Shown here piece by piece: positions 16,691 to 26,250 of a DNA stretch of 64,000 nt. The stretch lies in NCBI GenBank assembly GCA_024233115.1, contig JACKQB010000006.1:124001-188000 (forward strand), given 5' to 3'. The DNA comes from Akkermansiaceae bacterium (GTDB lineage: Bacteria > Verrucomicrobiota > Verrucomicrobiia > Verrucomicrobiales > Akkermansiaceae). The first letter of the stretch is position 1. Every line of letters begins with the position of its first letter. The position numbers were made by a program, and so were the translations under genes. The notes under the pieces were generated by a model. That model did no database searches and was not told the origin of the DNA. It worked only from the letters and a program-made list of their open reading frames with translations.

Positions 16691-17425
16691 ATGATGAAAT
16701 ACCCTACCCTAATACTCTCGGCGCTTGCCGGCGGCGCCCAGTTTGCCGCCGCTGCGGCCATTTCCCTGAGCCCCCTGCAAAACGGCTCGTTCGAGACCGA
16801 CACCGCCCCGCCCGGCGGAAACAATTTCTACCTGAAAACAGCAACCGGATGGGGGACGCCGAACAGTAGCAACACCCGCATCTACCTCGCCGGGTCCAAC
16901 CATTTCAATGAGGTGGGCACTGGCACAGGCGCTTATGCAGCGGACGGCGTGAACGCCCTGCTTCTGCTCAACGGCTCATGGATCAACCAGCCGTTGATGG
17001 GGCTTACCGACGCCAGCCCGTCCACCGAGGTCAACCTGACCGCTGCGGACCTTACCGGGCAGACAGTCCGGATTTCCTTCTCGCTGGGACACCAGACAGG
17101 TTATGTCGGCCGTGGAACCATCGGCATTCAGTATAAGGAGGGTGGCACCACCTGGAAAAACTACGGGGTCCAGTTTGACACCGGGAGCGGCACCAGCACC
17201 AGCAGCCTGGTTTACCTTGGTATCCCCGAGAGTGAATGGGCCCAGACTTACGTGGACATTACCCTTCCCGGGGGCATCACCGATACCAACAACGTCCAGC
17301 TCTACGCGGTTAACAACAGCGGGTCAGCCTGGTTCGACAACGTTCAGGTGACGTCCGTCCCCGAGCCGTCGGTCGCGCTGATGGCAAGCCTCGGCCTGCT
17401 CGGCCTGATGCGCCGCCGCCGCTGA
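16691..17425 (+). CDS. PEP-CTERM surface protein sharing a domain with its neighbours, 244 aa
   Basis: Starts at ATG 16691 (MMKYPTLILSALAGGAQFAAAA, signal peptide). The mature part is a single domain (LSPLQNGSFETDT to AWFDNVQV) followed by PEP, a hydrophobic helix and RRRR. The domain is strongly similar to residues about 754-950 of the GH120 protein encoded next: both have DGxNALLLLNGSWINQ, TDASP-T, VNLTAADL and YVDITLP-like blocks. It is more distantly like the outer domain of the anti-sigma protein. A terminator follows, so it may be expressed separately from the enzyme. Likely a surface carbohydrate-binding protein; the ligand is unknown. Confidence 0.85.
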   Translation: MMKYPTLILSALAGGAQFAAAAAISLSPLQNGSFETDTAPPGGNNFYLKTATGWGTPNSSNTRIYLAGSNHFNEVGTGTGAYAADGVNALLLLNGSWINQPLMGLTDASPSTEVNLTAADLTGQTVRISFSLGHQTGYVGRGTIGIQYKEGGTTWKNYGVQFDTGSGTSTSSLVYLGIPESEWAQTYVDITLPGGITDTNNVQLYAVNNSGSAWFDNVQVTSVPEPSVALMASLGLLGLMRRRR

Positions 17426-17468
17426 TGCCTCCTCCCGCCACGGTTTTCAAAGCCGTTTATTTCCCAGC

Positions 17469-17502
17469 AGGCGGCATGGCATGGGTCATGCCGCCTTTTT
17501 AA
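17469..17502 (+). terminator. Intrinsic terminator after the PEP-CTERM gene at 16691
   Basis: AGGCGGCATGGC pairs with GTCATGCCGCCT over a short loop and is followed by TTTTT. It separates the PEP-CTERM gene from the GH120 gene. Confidence 0.8.
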
Positions 17503-17566
17503 CGCCCCCGCCCCACCGCAATTTTCCCTATTTTTCACTTCTTTACCCTTCTGCATTTCCACTGCC

Positions 17567-20500
17567 ATGTTTAAAAAATTTCTCACCGCCTTGATGATCG
17601 CCGCCCCGCTGGCGGATGCCGCCGAGTTCCATGTCTCCCCCTCGGGAGCCGACAGCAACGACGGCTCGGCCGGCTCTCCGTTCCGGACCATCCAACACTC
17701 CGCCAATGTCGCCCAGCCCGGTGACACGATCACGGTGCACGAAGGCGTTTACCGCGAGCGGATCGACCCGCCCCGGGGTGGCACCAGTGACACCAAGCGC
17801 ATTACCTACCAGGCCGCCGCCGGCGAGACCGTGGTCATCAAGGGCTCGGAACCCGCCAGAGGATGGGTACGCGAGGTCAATGACACCTGGAAGCTGGTTG
17901 TTCCTAACAGCCGCTTCGGGCTTTTCAACCCGTTCAATGTGAAAATTCATGGCGACTGGTTCATCGACAACGGTCGCGCGCACCACCAGGGGTCTGTCTA
18001 TCTGGACGGTGCGTGGCTGACGGAGGCGACCAGTAAGGCCGCCGTCCAGGCCGCGGCGTCGGGCGACGCGCTCTGGCACGCGGAAGTCGATGGCGGCGGA
18101 TACCTCATGAACGTCGCCTGGCTCAGGCCGGTGGTTGGATCGGGTGGCTCCTCCAAGGTGGATGCGGTTGACTACAGCAGCCGCCACGGTGTCATCGCCG
18201 CGGCGTCGAGTGAGGGCGGCGACTGTCTTGGTTATATCGAGGACGGCGACTGGGCCGCTTACCAGTCGGTCGATTTCGGCGCCGGAGCATCGCAGGTCGA
18301 AATCCGCGTCGCGACCCCGGTGGGCGGTGGCGTGATTGAACTTCGTGAGGGGAAGCCCGACGGGGCATTGCTCGGCACCTGCACGATTGCTGCAAGCGGC
18401 GGCTGGCAGAGCTGGCAGACATTCACCGCGACCATTCCGGAAAAAAGTGGCGAGCAGGACCTCTGCCTCGTTTTCCGGTCCGACCAGCACGCCACCGGAT
18501 TCACCACCATCCGGGCCCAGTTCCCGGGGGTCGATCCGAATGAGGCCGATGTGGAGATCAGTCAACGCGAGACGGTTTTCTATCCCTCCAAAACGGGGAT
18601 CAACTACCTGACGGTCAAGGGTTTCACCATGGAGCACGCGGCCACGCCCTGGGCACCGCCGACGTCCGAGCAGATCGCCGTCATCGGCACCCACTGGAGC
18701 AAGGGCTGGATCATCGAGGACAACACCGTGCGCTACTCCGCCTGCTCCGGCATCAGTCTGGGGAAATACGGCGACCGCTACGACAACACCTCCCAAAACT
18801 CCGCCACGGGATATGTCGAAACCATCAACCGGGCGCTCGCCAACGGCTGGAACAAGGCGACCATCGGCAGCCATGTGGTGCGCAACAACCACGTCTCCCA
18901 CTGCGAGCAGGCGGGCATCGTCGGCAGCCTCGGCTGTTCGTTCAGCACCGTCACCGGCAACGCCGTGCACGACATCCACGCCCGCCGACTTTTCAGCGGC
19001 CACGAGCAGGCGGGTATCAAGTTCCACGGTGCGATCGATGTGCTGCTGGGCAATAACCATATTTTCAACAACTACCGGGGGATCTGGCTCGACTGGATGA
19101 CCCAGGGCACGCGGGTCACCCGCAACCTGATGCACGGCAACGCGGCTGCGCGCGACCTCTATGTCGAGGTCAACCACGGCCCGTTCATGGTGGACCACAA
19201 TATCTTCCTCTCCGCCAACACGCTCCAGGACTGGTCGCAGGGCGGCACCTACGCCCACAATCTGTTTGCCGGCACGCTCCTGCAGCGACCCGAGACCCGC
19301 CGCGAAACGCCTTACCATCAGCCGCACTCGACCACCCTGGCCGGCAGCTCGGCGATCCAGGCGAGTGACAACCGGTTCTACAACAACATCTTCACCGGCA
19401 CGGCGTCCCTGGGTGATTACGCGTCCGAAACCCGGCCGTGTTTCATGGGGGGCAACGTCTTTGTCAACGGCGCGTCGTCGTCACCCTACGAGACCTCACC
19501 GCTGAACGTACCCGGGTTCAATCCGAATGTCCAGTTGCTGGAAAAGGCGGACGGTTACTACCTCCGCATCACCCTGGACGGGTCCTGGGACGGGCTGCAG
19601 ACCCGGCCGCTGATTACCACGGCCATGCTGGGAAATGCGGCGGTGCCAAACCTTCCGTATGAACAGGCGGATGGCACCGCTTACCGACTGGACACCGATT
19701 TCCGTAGCGATCCCAGGAGCGCCACCAATCCATACCCGGGTCCCTTCGAGGCACCCCAGGGTGGCACCTTTGAGTTTAAAGTCTACTCCGCCGTGTTGCC
19801 CGAGGTCAGCCCTACCGAGACAAGTTCGCTGGACCCCATGGAAAACGGATCCTTTGAGCAGGATAACCTGGCCGCCGGGTCTTATACCACAACTGTCGCA
19901 GGATGGACGACTCCGGGTTCCACCCATACCCGGGTCTACAGGACAACCTCGGCGATGTTTGATGAAGTGAACTCCGGAAGCGCCGCCTATTCCGCCGACG
20001 GCGCAAATGCATTGCTGCTCCTCAACGGGTCCTGGATCAATCAATCCCTGACTGGAACCACTGATGCCAGCCCGAACACATCAGTCAACCTGACCGCGGC
20101 GGATTTGTCCGGTCGCACGATCCGTGTTTTTTTTTCGATGGGCAGTCAGAAATCCTATGCCGCGGGCCGTGGAATCATTGGCCTTCAGTATAATAACGGC
20201 TCGTGGCAGAACTTCGGGGTCACACTGGATACCGGCACAGGCACTAACAACGACGATGAGCTTTACCTGGACCTTGCCGAAGGAGAGTGGGGAAGAGCCT
20301 CGGTGGACATCACCTTGCCGGAGGGCTTGGTCTCATCGAGCCAGGTATTGTTTTATGGACTGAATGTCTCCGGCTCATTCTGGCTCGATGATATCGAATT
20401 AAGGTTGTTGCCGGCGGACGATATTGATGAAGACGGTCTGTCCGACACCTGGGAAAGCTCGTTTTTTCCCGGTGATTTGACACGCCTCGACGGCACCGCT

Positions 20501-20908
20501 CCTGCAGGTGCTGGACCGGGGCCTGGATCCGGCGATTACGATGGTGACGGTGTCCAGGATTACGATGAGTTCCGTCTGGATATCAACCCGACATTGGCGG
20601 ACTCGGACGGTGATTCCTGGACGGATTACCAGGAAATGGGAGCAGGCAGTGATGCCGGTGATGGCAGCTCGGTGCCAGCTGCGGGTAGCGTGCCTCGTGT
20701 GAACTCTACTGTGATAGACACCGGGACGATTACCCTCACGGTCGGATATTTGAACCCTGCCAAAACCTATCAGCTTGTGCGAGGCCTCGACTTGTCTTCA
20801 TTTCCAGTTGTCGTCCAAACCATCGTCCAGCCCATGCGCACAGATGTATTTTCCGATGCGCTTCCTCCTGAGCCGCACGCCTTTTATCGTGTCGAGGAGG
20901 TGCGCTGA
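17567..20908 (+). CDS. Secreted GH120-like beta-xylosidase with nested CBM6-like module
   Basis: The 1113-residue secreted protein has a signal peptide (ends LADAA), then a right-handed beta-helix matching GH120 beta-xylosidases: FHVSPSGADSNDGS, PFRTIQHSANVAQPGDTI, VEISQRETVFYPSKTGINYL, MEHAATPWAPPT. The GH120 catalytic residues appear present: Asp509 in GIWLDW (nucleophile) and Glu534 in LYVEVNHGP (acid/base), 25 residues apart. A CBM6-like domain (about 175-311, VDAVDYSSRHG, CLGYIEDGDWAAYQSVDFG) is inserted between AEVD and TTIRAQFPGVDPNE, which are contiguous in simple GH120 enzymes. The C-terminus has the domain shared with the upstream PEP-CTERM protein (754-950), then DxDxDG calcium-type repeats (DEDGLSD, DYDGDGVQD, DSDGDSWTD). 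It probably cleaves xylosides from oligosaccharides outside the inner membrane. Family assignment is from memory of family motifs. Confidence 0.85.
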   Translation: MFKKFLTALMIAAPLADAAEFHVSPSGADSNDGSAGSPFRTIQHSANVAQPGDTITVHEGVYRERIDPPRGGTSDTKRITYQAAAGETVVIKGSEPARGWVREVNDTWKLVVPNSRFGLFNPFNVKIHGDWFIDNGRAHHQGSVYLDGAWLTEATSKAAVQAAASGDALWHAEVDGGGYLMNVAWLRPVVGSGGSSKVDAVDYSSRHGVIAAASSEGGDCLGYIEDGDWAAYQSVDFGAGASQVEIRVATPVGGGVIELREGKPDGALLGTCTIAASGGWQSWQTFTATIPEKSGEQDLCLVFRSDQHATGFTTIRAQFPGVDPNEADVEISQRETVFYPSKTGINYLTVKGFTMEHAATPWAPPTSEQIAVIGTHWSKGWIIEDNTVRYSACSGISLGKYGDRYDNTSQNSATGYVETINRALANGWNKATIGSHVVRNNHVSHCEQAGIVGSLGCSFSTVTGNAVHDIHARRLFSGHEQAGIKFHGAIDVLLGNNHIFNNYRGIWLDWMTQGTRVTRNLMHGNAAARDLYVEVNHGPFMVDHNIFLSANTLQDWSQGGTYAHNLFAGTLLQRPETRRETPYHQPHSTTLAGSSAIQASDNRFYNNIFTGTASLGDYASETRPCFMGGNVFVNGASSSPYETSPLNVPGFNPNVQLLEKADGYYLRITLDGSWDGLQTRPLITTAMLGNAAVPNLPYEQADGTAYRLDTDFRSDPRSATNPYPGPFEAPQGGTFEFKVYSAVLPEVSPTETSSLDPMENGSFEQDNLAAGSYTTTVAGWTTPGSTHTRVYRTTSAMFDEVNSGSAAYSADGANALLLLNGSWINQSLTGTTDASPNTSVNLTAADLSGRTIRVFFSMGSQKSYAAGRGIIGLQYNNGSWQNFGVTLDTGTGTNNDDELYLDLAEGEWGRASVDITLPEGLVSSSQVLFYGLNVSGSFWLDDIELRLLPADDIDEDGLSDTWESSFFPGDLTRLDGTAPAGAGPGPGSGDYDGDGVQDYDEFRLDINPTLADSDGDSWTDYQEMGAGSDAGDGSSVPAAGSVPRVNSTVIDTGTITLTVGYLNPAKTYQLVRGLDLSSFPVVVQTIVQPMRTDVFSDALPPEPHAFYRVEEVR

Positions 20909-20960
20909 TAGATTACGGGTATCATGCTCCACGGTGCGCCGGTGGATTTGTTAGTTTTTG

Positions 20961-23321
20961 TTAGTCTGCGGCGAGCTCGGAATTGAGTTTGAGAACCTGG
21001 CCGGGCTGCATCGTGATGCTGCGTTTCACGGCACCGTAGCGAAGCTTGATGCTGCGTCCCTGTGACGAGTGGATGCGCACTGCGGTGAGCTTGTGGTTTT
21101 TCCACTCGATATCGATGGTGAACCCGCCGCGTGCGCGCAGGCCTTTGACGGAACCCTCCGGCCAGGCTTTGGGCAGGGCCGGGAGGAGTTCGGTGGAGAA
21201 ACCGTCGCGCCAGTTGCCCTGGTCGCTCTGCAGCAGCATCTCCGCCACGGCTGCGGTCAGGCCGAAGTTGGCGTCGATCTGGAATGGTGAGTGGGTGGCC
21301 AGCAGGTTCGCGTAGAGTCCGCCGCCGCCGCGATAGACGATACCCGTCGTCTTGCAGGGACGCAGGATTTCCCGCAGCCGGGCGTGCGCCTCCTCGCCGT
21401 TGTGGAGGCGTGCCCAGAGTGACGCCCGCCACGCGGCTCCCCAGCCGGTGTTGTTGGTGCCCCGGGCGCGCAGGCTTTTGGCGGCGGCCGCCGCCCATTC
21501 GGGGGTGCTTTCAGGATCGATCATGCGCCCGGGATGGAGTGCCACGAGGTGGGAGACGTGCCGGTGGTGTGGATCGACGGCGGGCCAGTCCTGCGGCCAC
21601 TCGCGGATCAGACCATTGGAGCCGACGGTGACGGGGGGCGCCAGGCGGGCCAGTTTGCCCTTCAGCTCCCGCACCAGTTCGGGGTCCCTGCCCAGCAGGG
21701 TGGCGGCCTCGATGGTGTTGGTGAAGACGTCGTGGGCGCATTGCTGGTCGATGGCGGCACCGGCGCAGTGGCGGTAGGACTTGCCGTCGGTGTAGCGGAA
21801 ATTGATTTCCGGCGAGAGGCTCGGTGCGACGGCCAGTCGTCCGTCCGGCCGCTCCACCAGCAGGTCGGAGAGGAACATGGCGGCGTCCTTCATGACCGGG
21901 TAGGCCCGGTCGCGCAGATAGTCCTGGTTTCCGCTGAAGAGGAACTCGTCATAGACGTTGTTGGCCAGCCAGCCGGTGGCGCCGGGCCAGAGCCAGCGCG
22001 GCGCGGCGTACCCCCAGGGGTTGGTGTAGATGTTCATGAAGAACCCGCGCGCGCCGAAGTATTTTTTAGCGGCTTCGCCCCCGGGTTTCCGCTGGAAATG
22101 GAGGAAGTCGAGCAGCGGGGGGACGCACTCGGAGAGGTTGGCGGCGCTACTCGCCCAGTAGTTCATCTCCAGATTGATGTCGGTGTGGTAGTCGCTGTCC
22201 CATGCGGGTTTGGTGGAGCCGTTCCATATCCCCTGAAGGTTGGCCGGCAGGCCGCCGCGGCGGGAACTCGAGATGAGCAGGTAGCGGCCGTAATGGAACA
22301 GCAGCGCCTCGAGGCCGGGGTCCTTGCCGCCGGACTTGGCGTAGGTGGTCACGCGCTTGTCGGCGGGAAGTTTTTCTTTTTCCTCCGCAGTGGGCAATAC
22401 CAGCCGGGTCCGCTCAAACAGCGGTTGGTAGTCGGCGAGGTGGCTGGCGTTCACTTTCGCCCACCCCTTGGCAACGGCGGCGGCAATCTGCTTGCCGGTG
22501 ATGCCGTCAAGATCCCTGTCCTTCCGACAGGCGGGCCATTCCATCGCGTAGTCGGTGGCGGCGGCAACGAAGATCACCAGCGAATCCGCCCCCTCGACGG
22601 TGAGGCTGCTGCCGTCGCTGCGGGATGTTCCGCCGTCGGCGACAATGGCAAGCCGCGCCCGCCAGGTCAGGCCGCTCTCCGGCATGGTGCCGCTCAGCAC
22701 CAGGGTCCGATTGTCAGGTGTGCTGGTGCGGATGTTCTTGTGCACGCAATTAAAGCTGATCCGGGTGCTGACCGACGCCGCTTTGTCCGCGCTGATGCGC
22801 ATCGCGATGACTTGGTCCGGGTAGCTGGCAATGATCTCGCGGGTGTAGCTGGTGTCCCCGAGGCGGTAGCTGACGCTGGCGGAGGCACGGGCCAGGTCGA
22901 GTTTCCGCAGGTAATTGGTCGGGGCGGCATCGTGCCCGGCCATTTTCAAGCGCAACTCGGCGAGCGGCTGATAGGCACCGAAGTGTTGGCGTTTAACATC
23001 CCCTTTGGTCAACTTTTCAGCCTCCTGGATGCGTCCTTCGGCGAGCAGGCGGCGGAGTTCGGGCATGGCCGCGGCCAGCTTGGCATCGTGCCCCGGGTCC
23101 ACCTTGCCCGACCAAAGACTGCTTTCGTTGAGGAGCACGCGCTCCGTTTCCAGGGTTCCGAAGAGCATGGCGCCCAGACGACCATTGCCGACCGGCAGCG
23201 CATCGGTCATCCAGTTGCCGGCGGGTTTGTCGAGCCGTATGCAGTCGGAGGCGGCATGCAGGCATGCGAGTGATGTGATCAGGACGGAGGACAGGACGGG
23301 TAGGATGCGGGACTTTATCAT
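20961..23321 (-). CDS. GH95-family glycosidase (alpha-L-fucosidase-like), variant active site
   Basis: The 786-residue protein has a signal peptide (ends CLHAAS), an N-terminal beta-sandwich (DALPVGNGRLGAMLFG, LLNESSLWSG, YQPLAELRL) and an alpha/alpha-barrel with HTDINLEMNYW, GWLANNV, FQIDANFGLTAAV and LLPALPKAWPEGSVKGLRARGG, all typical of GH95. Classic GH95 fucosidases have N-I-N in the first barrel motif and WEHY-F in the second. Here these read D-I-N and YDEFLF, while the gene at 29854 keeps NIN and WEHY. The specificity may therefore differ from alpha-1,2-L-fucosidase. It converges on the GH120 gene; 52 bp separate the two stops. Located in the periplasm or outside. Confidence 0.85.
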   Translation of the reverse strand: MIKSRILPVLSSVLITSLACLHAASDCIRLDKPAGNWMTDALPVGNGRLGAMLFGTLETERVLLNESSLWSGKVDPGHDAKLAAAMPELRRLLAEGRIQEAEKLTKGDVKRQHFGAYQPLAELRLKMAGHDAAPTNYLRKLDLARASASVSYRLGDTSYTREIIASYPDQVIAMRISADKAASVSTRISFNCVHKNIRTSTPDNRTLVLSGTMPESGLTWRARLAIVADGGTSRSDGSSLTVEGADSLVIFVAAATDYAMEWPACRKDRDLDGITGKQIAAAVAKGWAKVNASHLADYQPLFERTRLVLPTAEEKEKLPADKRVTTYAKSGGKDPGLEALLFHYGRYLLISSSRRGGLPANLQGIWNGSTKPAWDSDYHTDINLEMNYWASSAANLSECVPPLLDFLHFQRKPGGEAAKKYFGARGFFMNIYTNPWGYAAPRWLWPGATGWLANNVYDEFLFSGNQDYLRDRAYPVMKDAAMFLSDLLVERPDGRLAVAPSLSPEINFRYTDGKSYRHCAGAAIDQQCAHDVFTNTIEAATLLGRDPELVRELKGKLARLAPPVTVGSNGLIREWPQDWPAVDPHHRHVSHLVALHPGRMIDPESTPEWAAAAAKSLRARGTNNTGWGAAWRASLWARLHNGEEAHARLREILRPCKTTGIVYRGGGGLYANLLATHSPFQIDANFGLTAAVAEMLLQSDQGNWRDGFSTELLPALPKAWPEGSVKGLRARGGFTIDIEWKNHKLTAVRIHSSQGRSIKLRYGAVKRSITMQPGQVLKLNSELAAD

Positions 23322-23455
23322 AACAGCTGGTGGTGATGGATGCTTGGATCGATCAGGAATGGTTTCCTGTATTTATCAGTAATCAGCCTGATGCGTAAAT
23401 AGGAAAGTAAACGGCTAGGAACCGCCCCCTGCCGCTGCGGCGGAAATGGCGCGGC

Positions 23456-24898
23456 TTATTCGGCGGGTTTGACGGTCTTGTCGGTGCAGTTTTTCGTCAC
23501 CACCTCGGCCTGGTCGTAAACCAACCACGGACGGGCGTCCGGTTTGGTGCAGCTGGTGGTGATGTTCTCAAACACCACCTTGTCGGCGTGGCGCACGTAG
23601 AACGAGTGGGCGGGGACCCAGCCGAGCCGGTTGGACTGCGGGTATCCGTCGACCCTGTCCTGCGGGTGCGGCAGTTTTTTGTTGATGCCGCCGGGCATCT
23701 CCACCGTGATGTTGCGCAGGGTGATCTCGCCCAACCTGGCACCCGGAATGCCGGTGATGGTCATCGAGTGGCGGGTCTGGTCGTGGGTGGATTTGATCAG
23801 CACATCCTCGATCAGAACATCGGTGAGGCTGCCCGCGCCCACGGGATGGTTCTTGAGTGTTTTCCGCCAGTCCTTGCGATTGGCCAGGGTGATGAAGATC
23901 GGCTGGCAGGTGTTTTCGAGCACCAGGTTGCGCACCACGACATCGCGCACTTGCGAGCCGTCCACGGATTCGATGCAGAGGCCGCCGAACTTGGCGTTGC
24001 TCACGGTGTTGTCGAGGATGCGGATGTTTTCGATCGGTCCGACGGTGGCGGTGCCGAACTTGATGCCGTTGGCTCCCCGGTTCTTGATGTGGTTGTTCTG
24101 GATCAGCACGTTTTTGATACCGAACCCGGAGTGGCTTTTCAACACAACGCAGTCGTCGTCGGATTCGACCCGACAGTTGCGCACCACCACGTCGTGGCAA
24201 TCACAGATGTCAATGCCGTCGCAGTTCCTGTAAACGTGCGGGGCAAACACGTTCACGTGCTCGATGGTGAGCTTTTTGCACTGCTCGAACACGAGGGTCC
24301 ACATCCGCGGGTTGCGGAAGGTCACGTTGCGCACGTCGATGTTGTTGCTCCTGTAGATCCGCATCAGAGACGGGCGTTTGTCCTCCCCTCCGAGCATGGT
24401 TTTGAGCAGCTTGCCGCGACCATTGATGGTGCCGCCGCCGTCGATCCTGAGTCCGTCGGCGCGGTCCGCGTAGAGCAGGCAGCGGCGGTTCCAGCGCACG
24501 CCGATGCTTTCCGCCTCGCTGTAGGGAAGGATCTCCGGGTAGCCCTTGGGGTCCGTGCTTCCCTGCAGGGTGGCGTCGGGTGCGACGTACAAGGTCATGT
24601 CGCCCTTGAGCTTCAGCATCCGGGAGGTGAATTTTCCACCGCGGAGCAACACACTACCACCTTTCGGGCATGCCTGGATCGCCTTTTGGATCGCCTCCGT
24701 GTCGTCCGTTTCGCCGTCGCCCTTGGCTCCGAACTTCCGCACATCCATGACCGGCTCGGGCGGCGGGGCAATCTTGACGGTCGGGATTGGACCGGCACCG
24801 GTGACGGGCTTGGTTTTCGCCTGGGCACTGGCGGTGGACAAAACGGCGGCCAGAGCAAGCAGGGCGGAGGTGATAATCTGTTGGTGTGGTTTCATCAT
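23456..24898 (-). CDS. GH28-family polygalacturonase-like protein
   Basis: From ATG 24898 (MMKPHQQIITSALLALAAVL, signal peptide ending SAQA) the protein has 480 residues. It opens with the pectinase fold marker VRKFGAKGDGETDDTEAIQKAI, then right-handed beta-helix repeats. GH28 catalytic landmarks are visible: NCDGIDICD (NxD), ESDDDCVVLKS (the DD pair) and, after an altered GHG position (SHSGFGIKN), a basic IKFGTAT. It probably acts on a galacturonan or another uronate-bearing glycan, in line with the GH105 gene nearby. It is divergent from the PEP-CTERM gene at 25264 across a 365-bp region holding palindrome site B. The exact substrate is open because the GHG motif is not conserved. Confidence 0.85.
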   Translation of the reverse strand: MMKPHQQIITSALLALAAVLSTASAQAKTKPVTGAGPIPTVKIAPPPEPVMDVRKFGAKGDGETDDTEAIQKAIQACPKGGSVLLRGGKFTSRMLKLKGDMTLYVAPDATLQGSTDPKGYPEILPYSEAESIGVRWNRRCLLYADRADGLRIDGGGTINGRGKLLKTMLGGEDKRPSLMRIYRSNNIDVRNVTFRNPRMWTLVFEQCKKLTIEHVNVFAPHVYRNCDGIDICDCHDVVVRNCRVESDDDCVVLKSHSGFGIKNVLIQNNHIKNRGANGIKFGTATVGPIENIRILDNTVSNAKFGGLCIESVDGSQVRDVVVRNLVLENTCQPIFITLANRKDWRKTLKNHPVGAGSLTDVLIEDVLIKSTHDQTRHSMTITGIPGARLGEITLRNITVEMPGGINKKLPHPQDRVDGYPQSNRLGWVPAHSFYVRHADKVVFENITTSCTKPDARPWLVYDQAEVVTKNCTDKTVKPAE

Positions 24899-25112
24899 GT
24901 GGAAAAGTGATTGTTGTGTGGGATGAGTAACCGAAACGGTGCAGCCCGATGTCAATGAAGACGCAACCCGGGCGCGGGATCTTTCATCCGGTTCCAGCCA
25001 GCGAAGAGCGCAAAGCATGATGAGCCCATGGTTCAGCGCCGCACAAGCCAGCCAGAATGCCGCCTCCAGAAAACCTCCCATTTACAACGAAAAACAACAA
25101 AAATCGGGAGGT

Positions 25113-25129
25113 TGTCCATATTTGAAACA
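25113..25129. promoter_or_regulatory. Operator-like palindrome TGT-N11-ACA (site B)
   Basis: TGTCCATATTTGAAACA, identical to site A, lies 135 bp upstream of the PEP-CTERM start at 25264 and 215 bp upstream of the divergent GH28 gene. Apart from it, the interval 24899-25263 shows no gene or repeat that I can recognise. Confidence 0.6.
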
Positions 25130-25263
25130 AACCCGGGGTTTTCGCATTTTACCATTCGCCAAATCCCGTCCGATTTCATAAGTAAGGATTCGTTTGGACT
25201 CCTTCCTTGAAGAGCTGCCTGACGGGTCCTCATTTCCCATTCCAACCATCCCAATAGGGCACT

Positions 25264-26190
25264 ATGAAAAAACTCCCTCTACTCGCCACCGCCGCAACGC
25301 TCGCCTGTCTAACTGCTTCACTGCACGCAGCGACTGTTTACCGCATAAACTCGGGCGCTGGTTCTGGGCAATACTGGAACCAGGCCGCCAACTGGAATGA
25401 CAGTGGCAATCCGGCGGCTAGTGGAAAAGACTACGTCGTTGCCAATGGGCAGAACCTGCGTGCAAGTGGCGAATTTGCTGGAGATTCCCTGACCTTTACC
25501 AACGGAGGCTCTTTGGGGATTTTTAACGCCGTGACAGTTGACAATCTCAGCATGACAGGATCCGGCAATAACTACATTGTCCACAACGCATTAACCATCT
25601 CTCTCAGCAATAAAAGCGGCGGCACATCTTCTTTCGACATCTCCTCCGACTCACTCACCTTCAACACGGGTGCGGTATCCAACCGGACCCTCACCATCAA
25701 CCAAGCCATCAGCGGCACTGCCAAGTTGATCTCCAGAGTCGGATACAAATTTAACAGTACGAAAACAGACAACACCAACAAGACCGTCTTTGCCTCTGCC
25801 TCAAATACCTGGAGTGGTGACATTGAACTCCAAAACGGCACCTTCGACTTTACCCACGGCATCTCTGCCCAGACCCTCACGCTGAACGGCGATGCTTCCG
25901 AGATCGGTGGTCTGAGTGAGGGATACAGCACCGCCCGCTTTTTCATCAACGATGGAGAGAGCTACACCTTCACCTCGATCACCACGGGAACCCACAGCCT
26001 CGACTTGGGCACCTACTCTGTAGATGACCTCAACTCCTGGCTCAGCGGCAATGGCGAATCCGACAAGGCGCTCTTTGAAGCCGTTGGCGGAGCCAGCGGC
26101 CTCATCATCGTCGCCGTGCCCGAGCCATCCTCCGCCGCCCTGCTCGGCCTCGGTGGTCTTGCCCTGATCCTCCGCCGCCGTAGAAAATAA
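25264..26190 (+). CDS. PEP-CTERM surface protein, 308 aa
   Basis: It has a signal peptide (MKKLPLLATAATLACLTASLHA), then YRINSGAGSGQYWNQAANWNDSG, which resembles the repeats of passenger-type beta-helix proteins (autotransporter-associated style with AxNW motifs), a Ser/Thr/Asn-rich beta region, and VPEPSSAALLGLGGLALILRRRRK for sorting. The beta-helix reading is inference from composition. Palindrome site B lies upstream and a strong terminator follows. Surface exposed; function unknown. Confidence 0.8.
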   Translation: MKKLPLLATAATLACLTASLHAATVYRINSGAGSGQYWNQAANWNDSGNPAASGKDYVVANGQNLRASGEFAGDSLTFTNGGSLGIFNAVTVDNLSMTGSGNNYIVHNALTISLSNKSGGTSSFDISSDSLTFNTGAVSNRTLTINQAISGTAKLISRVGYKFNSTKTDNTNKTVFASASNTWSGDIELQNGTFDFTHGISAQTLTLNGDASEIGGLSEGYSTARFFINDGESYTFTSITTGTHSLDLGTYSVDDLNSWLSGNGESDKALFEAVGGASGLIIVAVPEPSSAALLGLGGLALILRRRRK

Positions 26191-26220
26191 GCGGGGAAAT
26201 CCCGACATCTTTCCATCATC

Positions 26221-26250
26221 AGCGGGAGGCTTCACGGCCCCCCGCTTTTT
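26221..26250 (+). terminator. Intrinsic terminator after the PEP-CTERM gene at 25264
   Basis: AGCGGGAGGC pairs with GGCCCCCCGCT-type sequence and is followed by TTTTT. An almost identical terminator, also preceded by CATCATC, follows the PEP-CTERM gene at 41049 (41902-41931), which suggests that the gene ends share ancestry. Confidence 0.85.

Noticed and set aside
17567..20908. Calling the large beta-helix protein a pectate lyase
   Set aside because: The TPWAPPT, GIWLDW and VEVNHGP motifs fit GH120 much better than lyase families.
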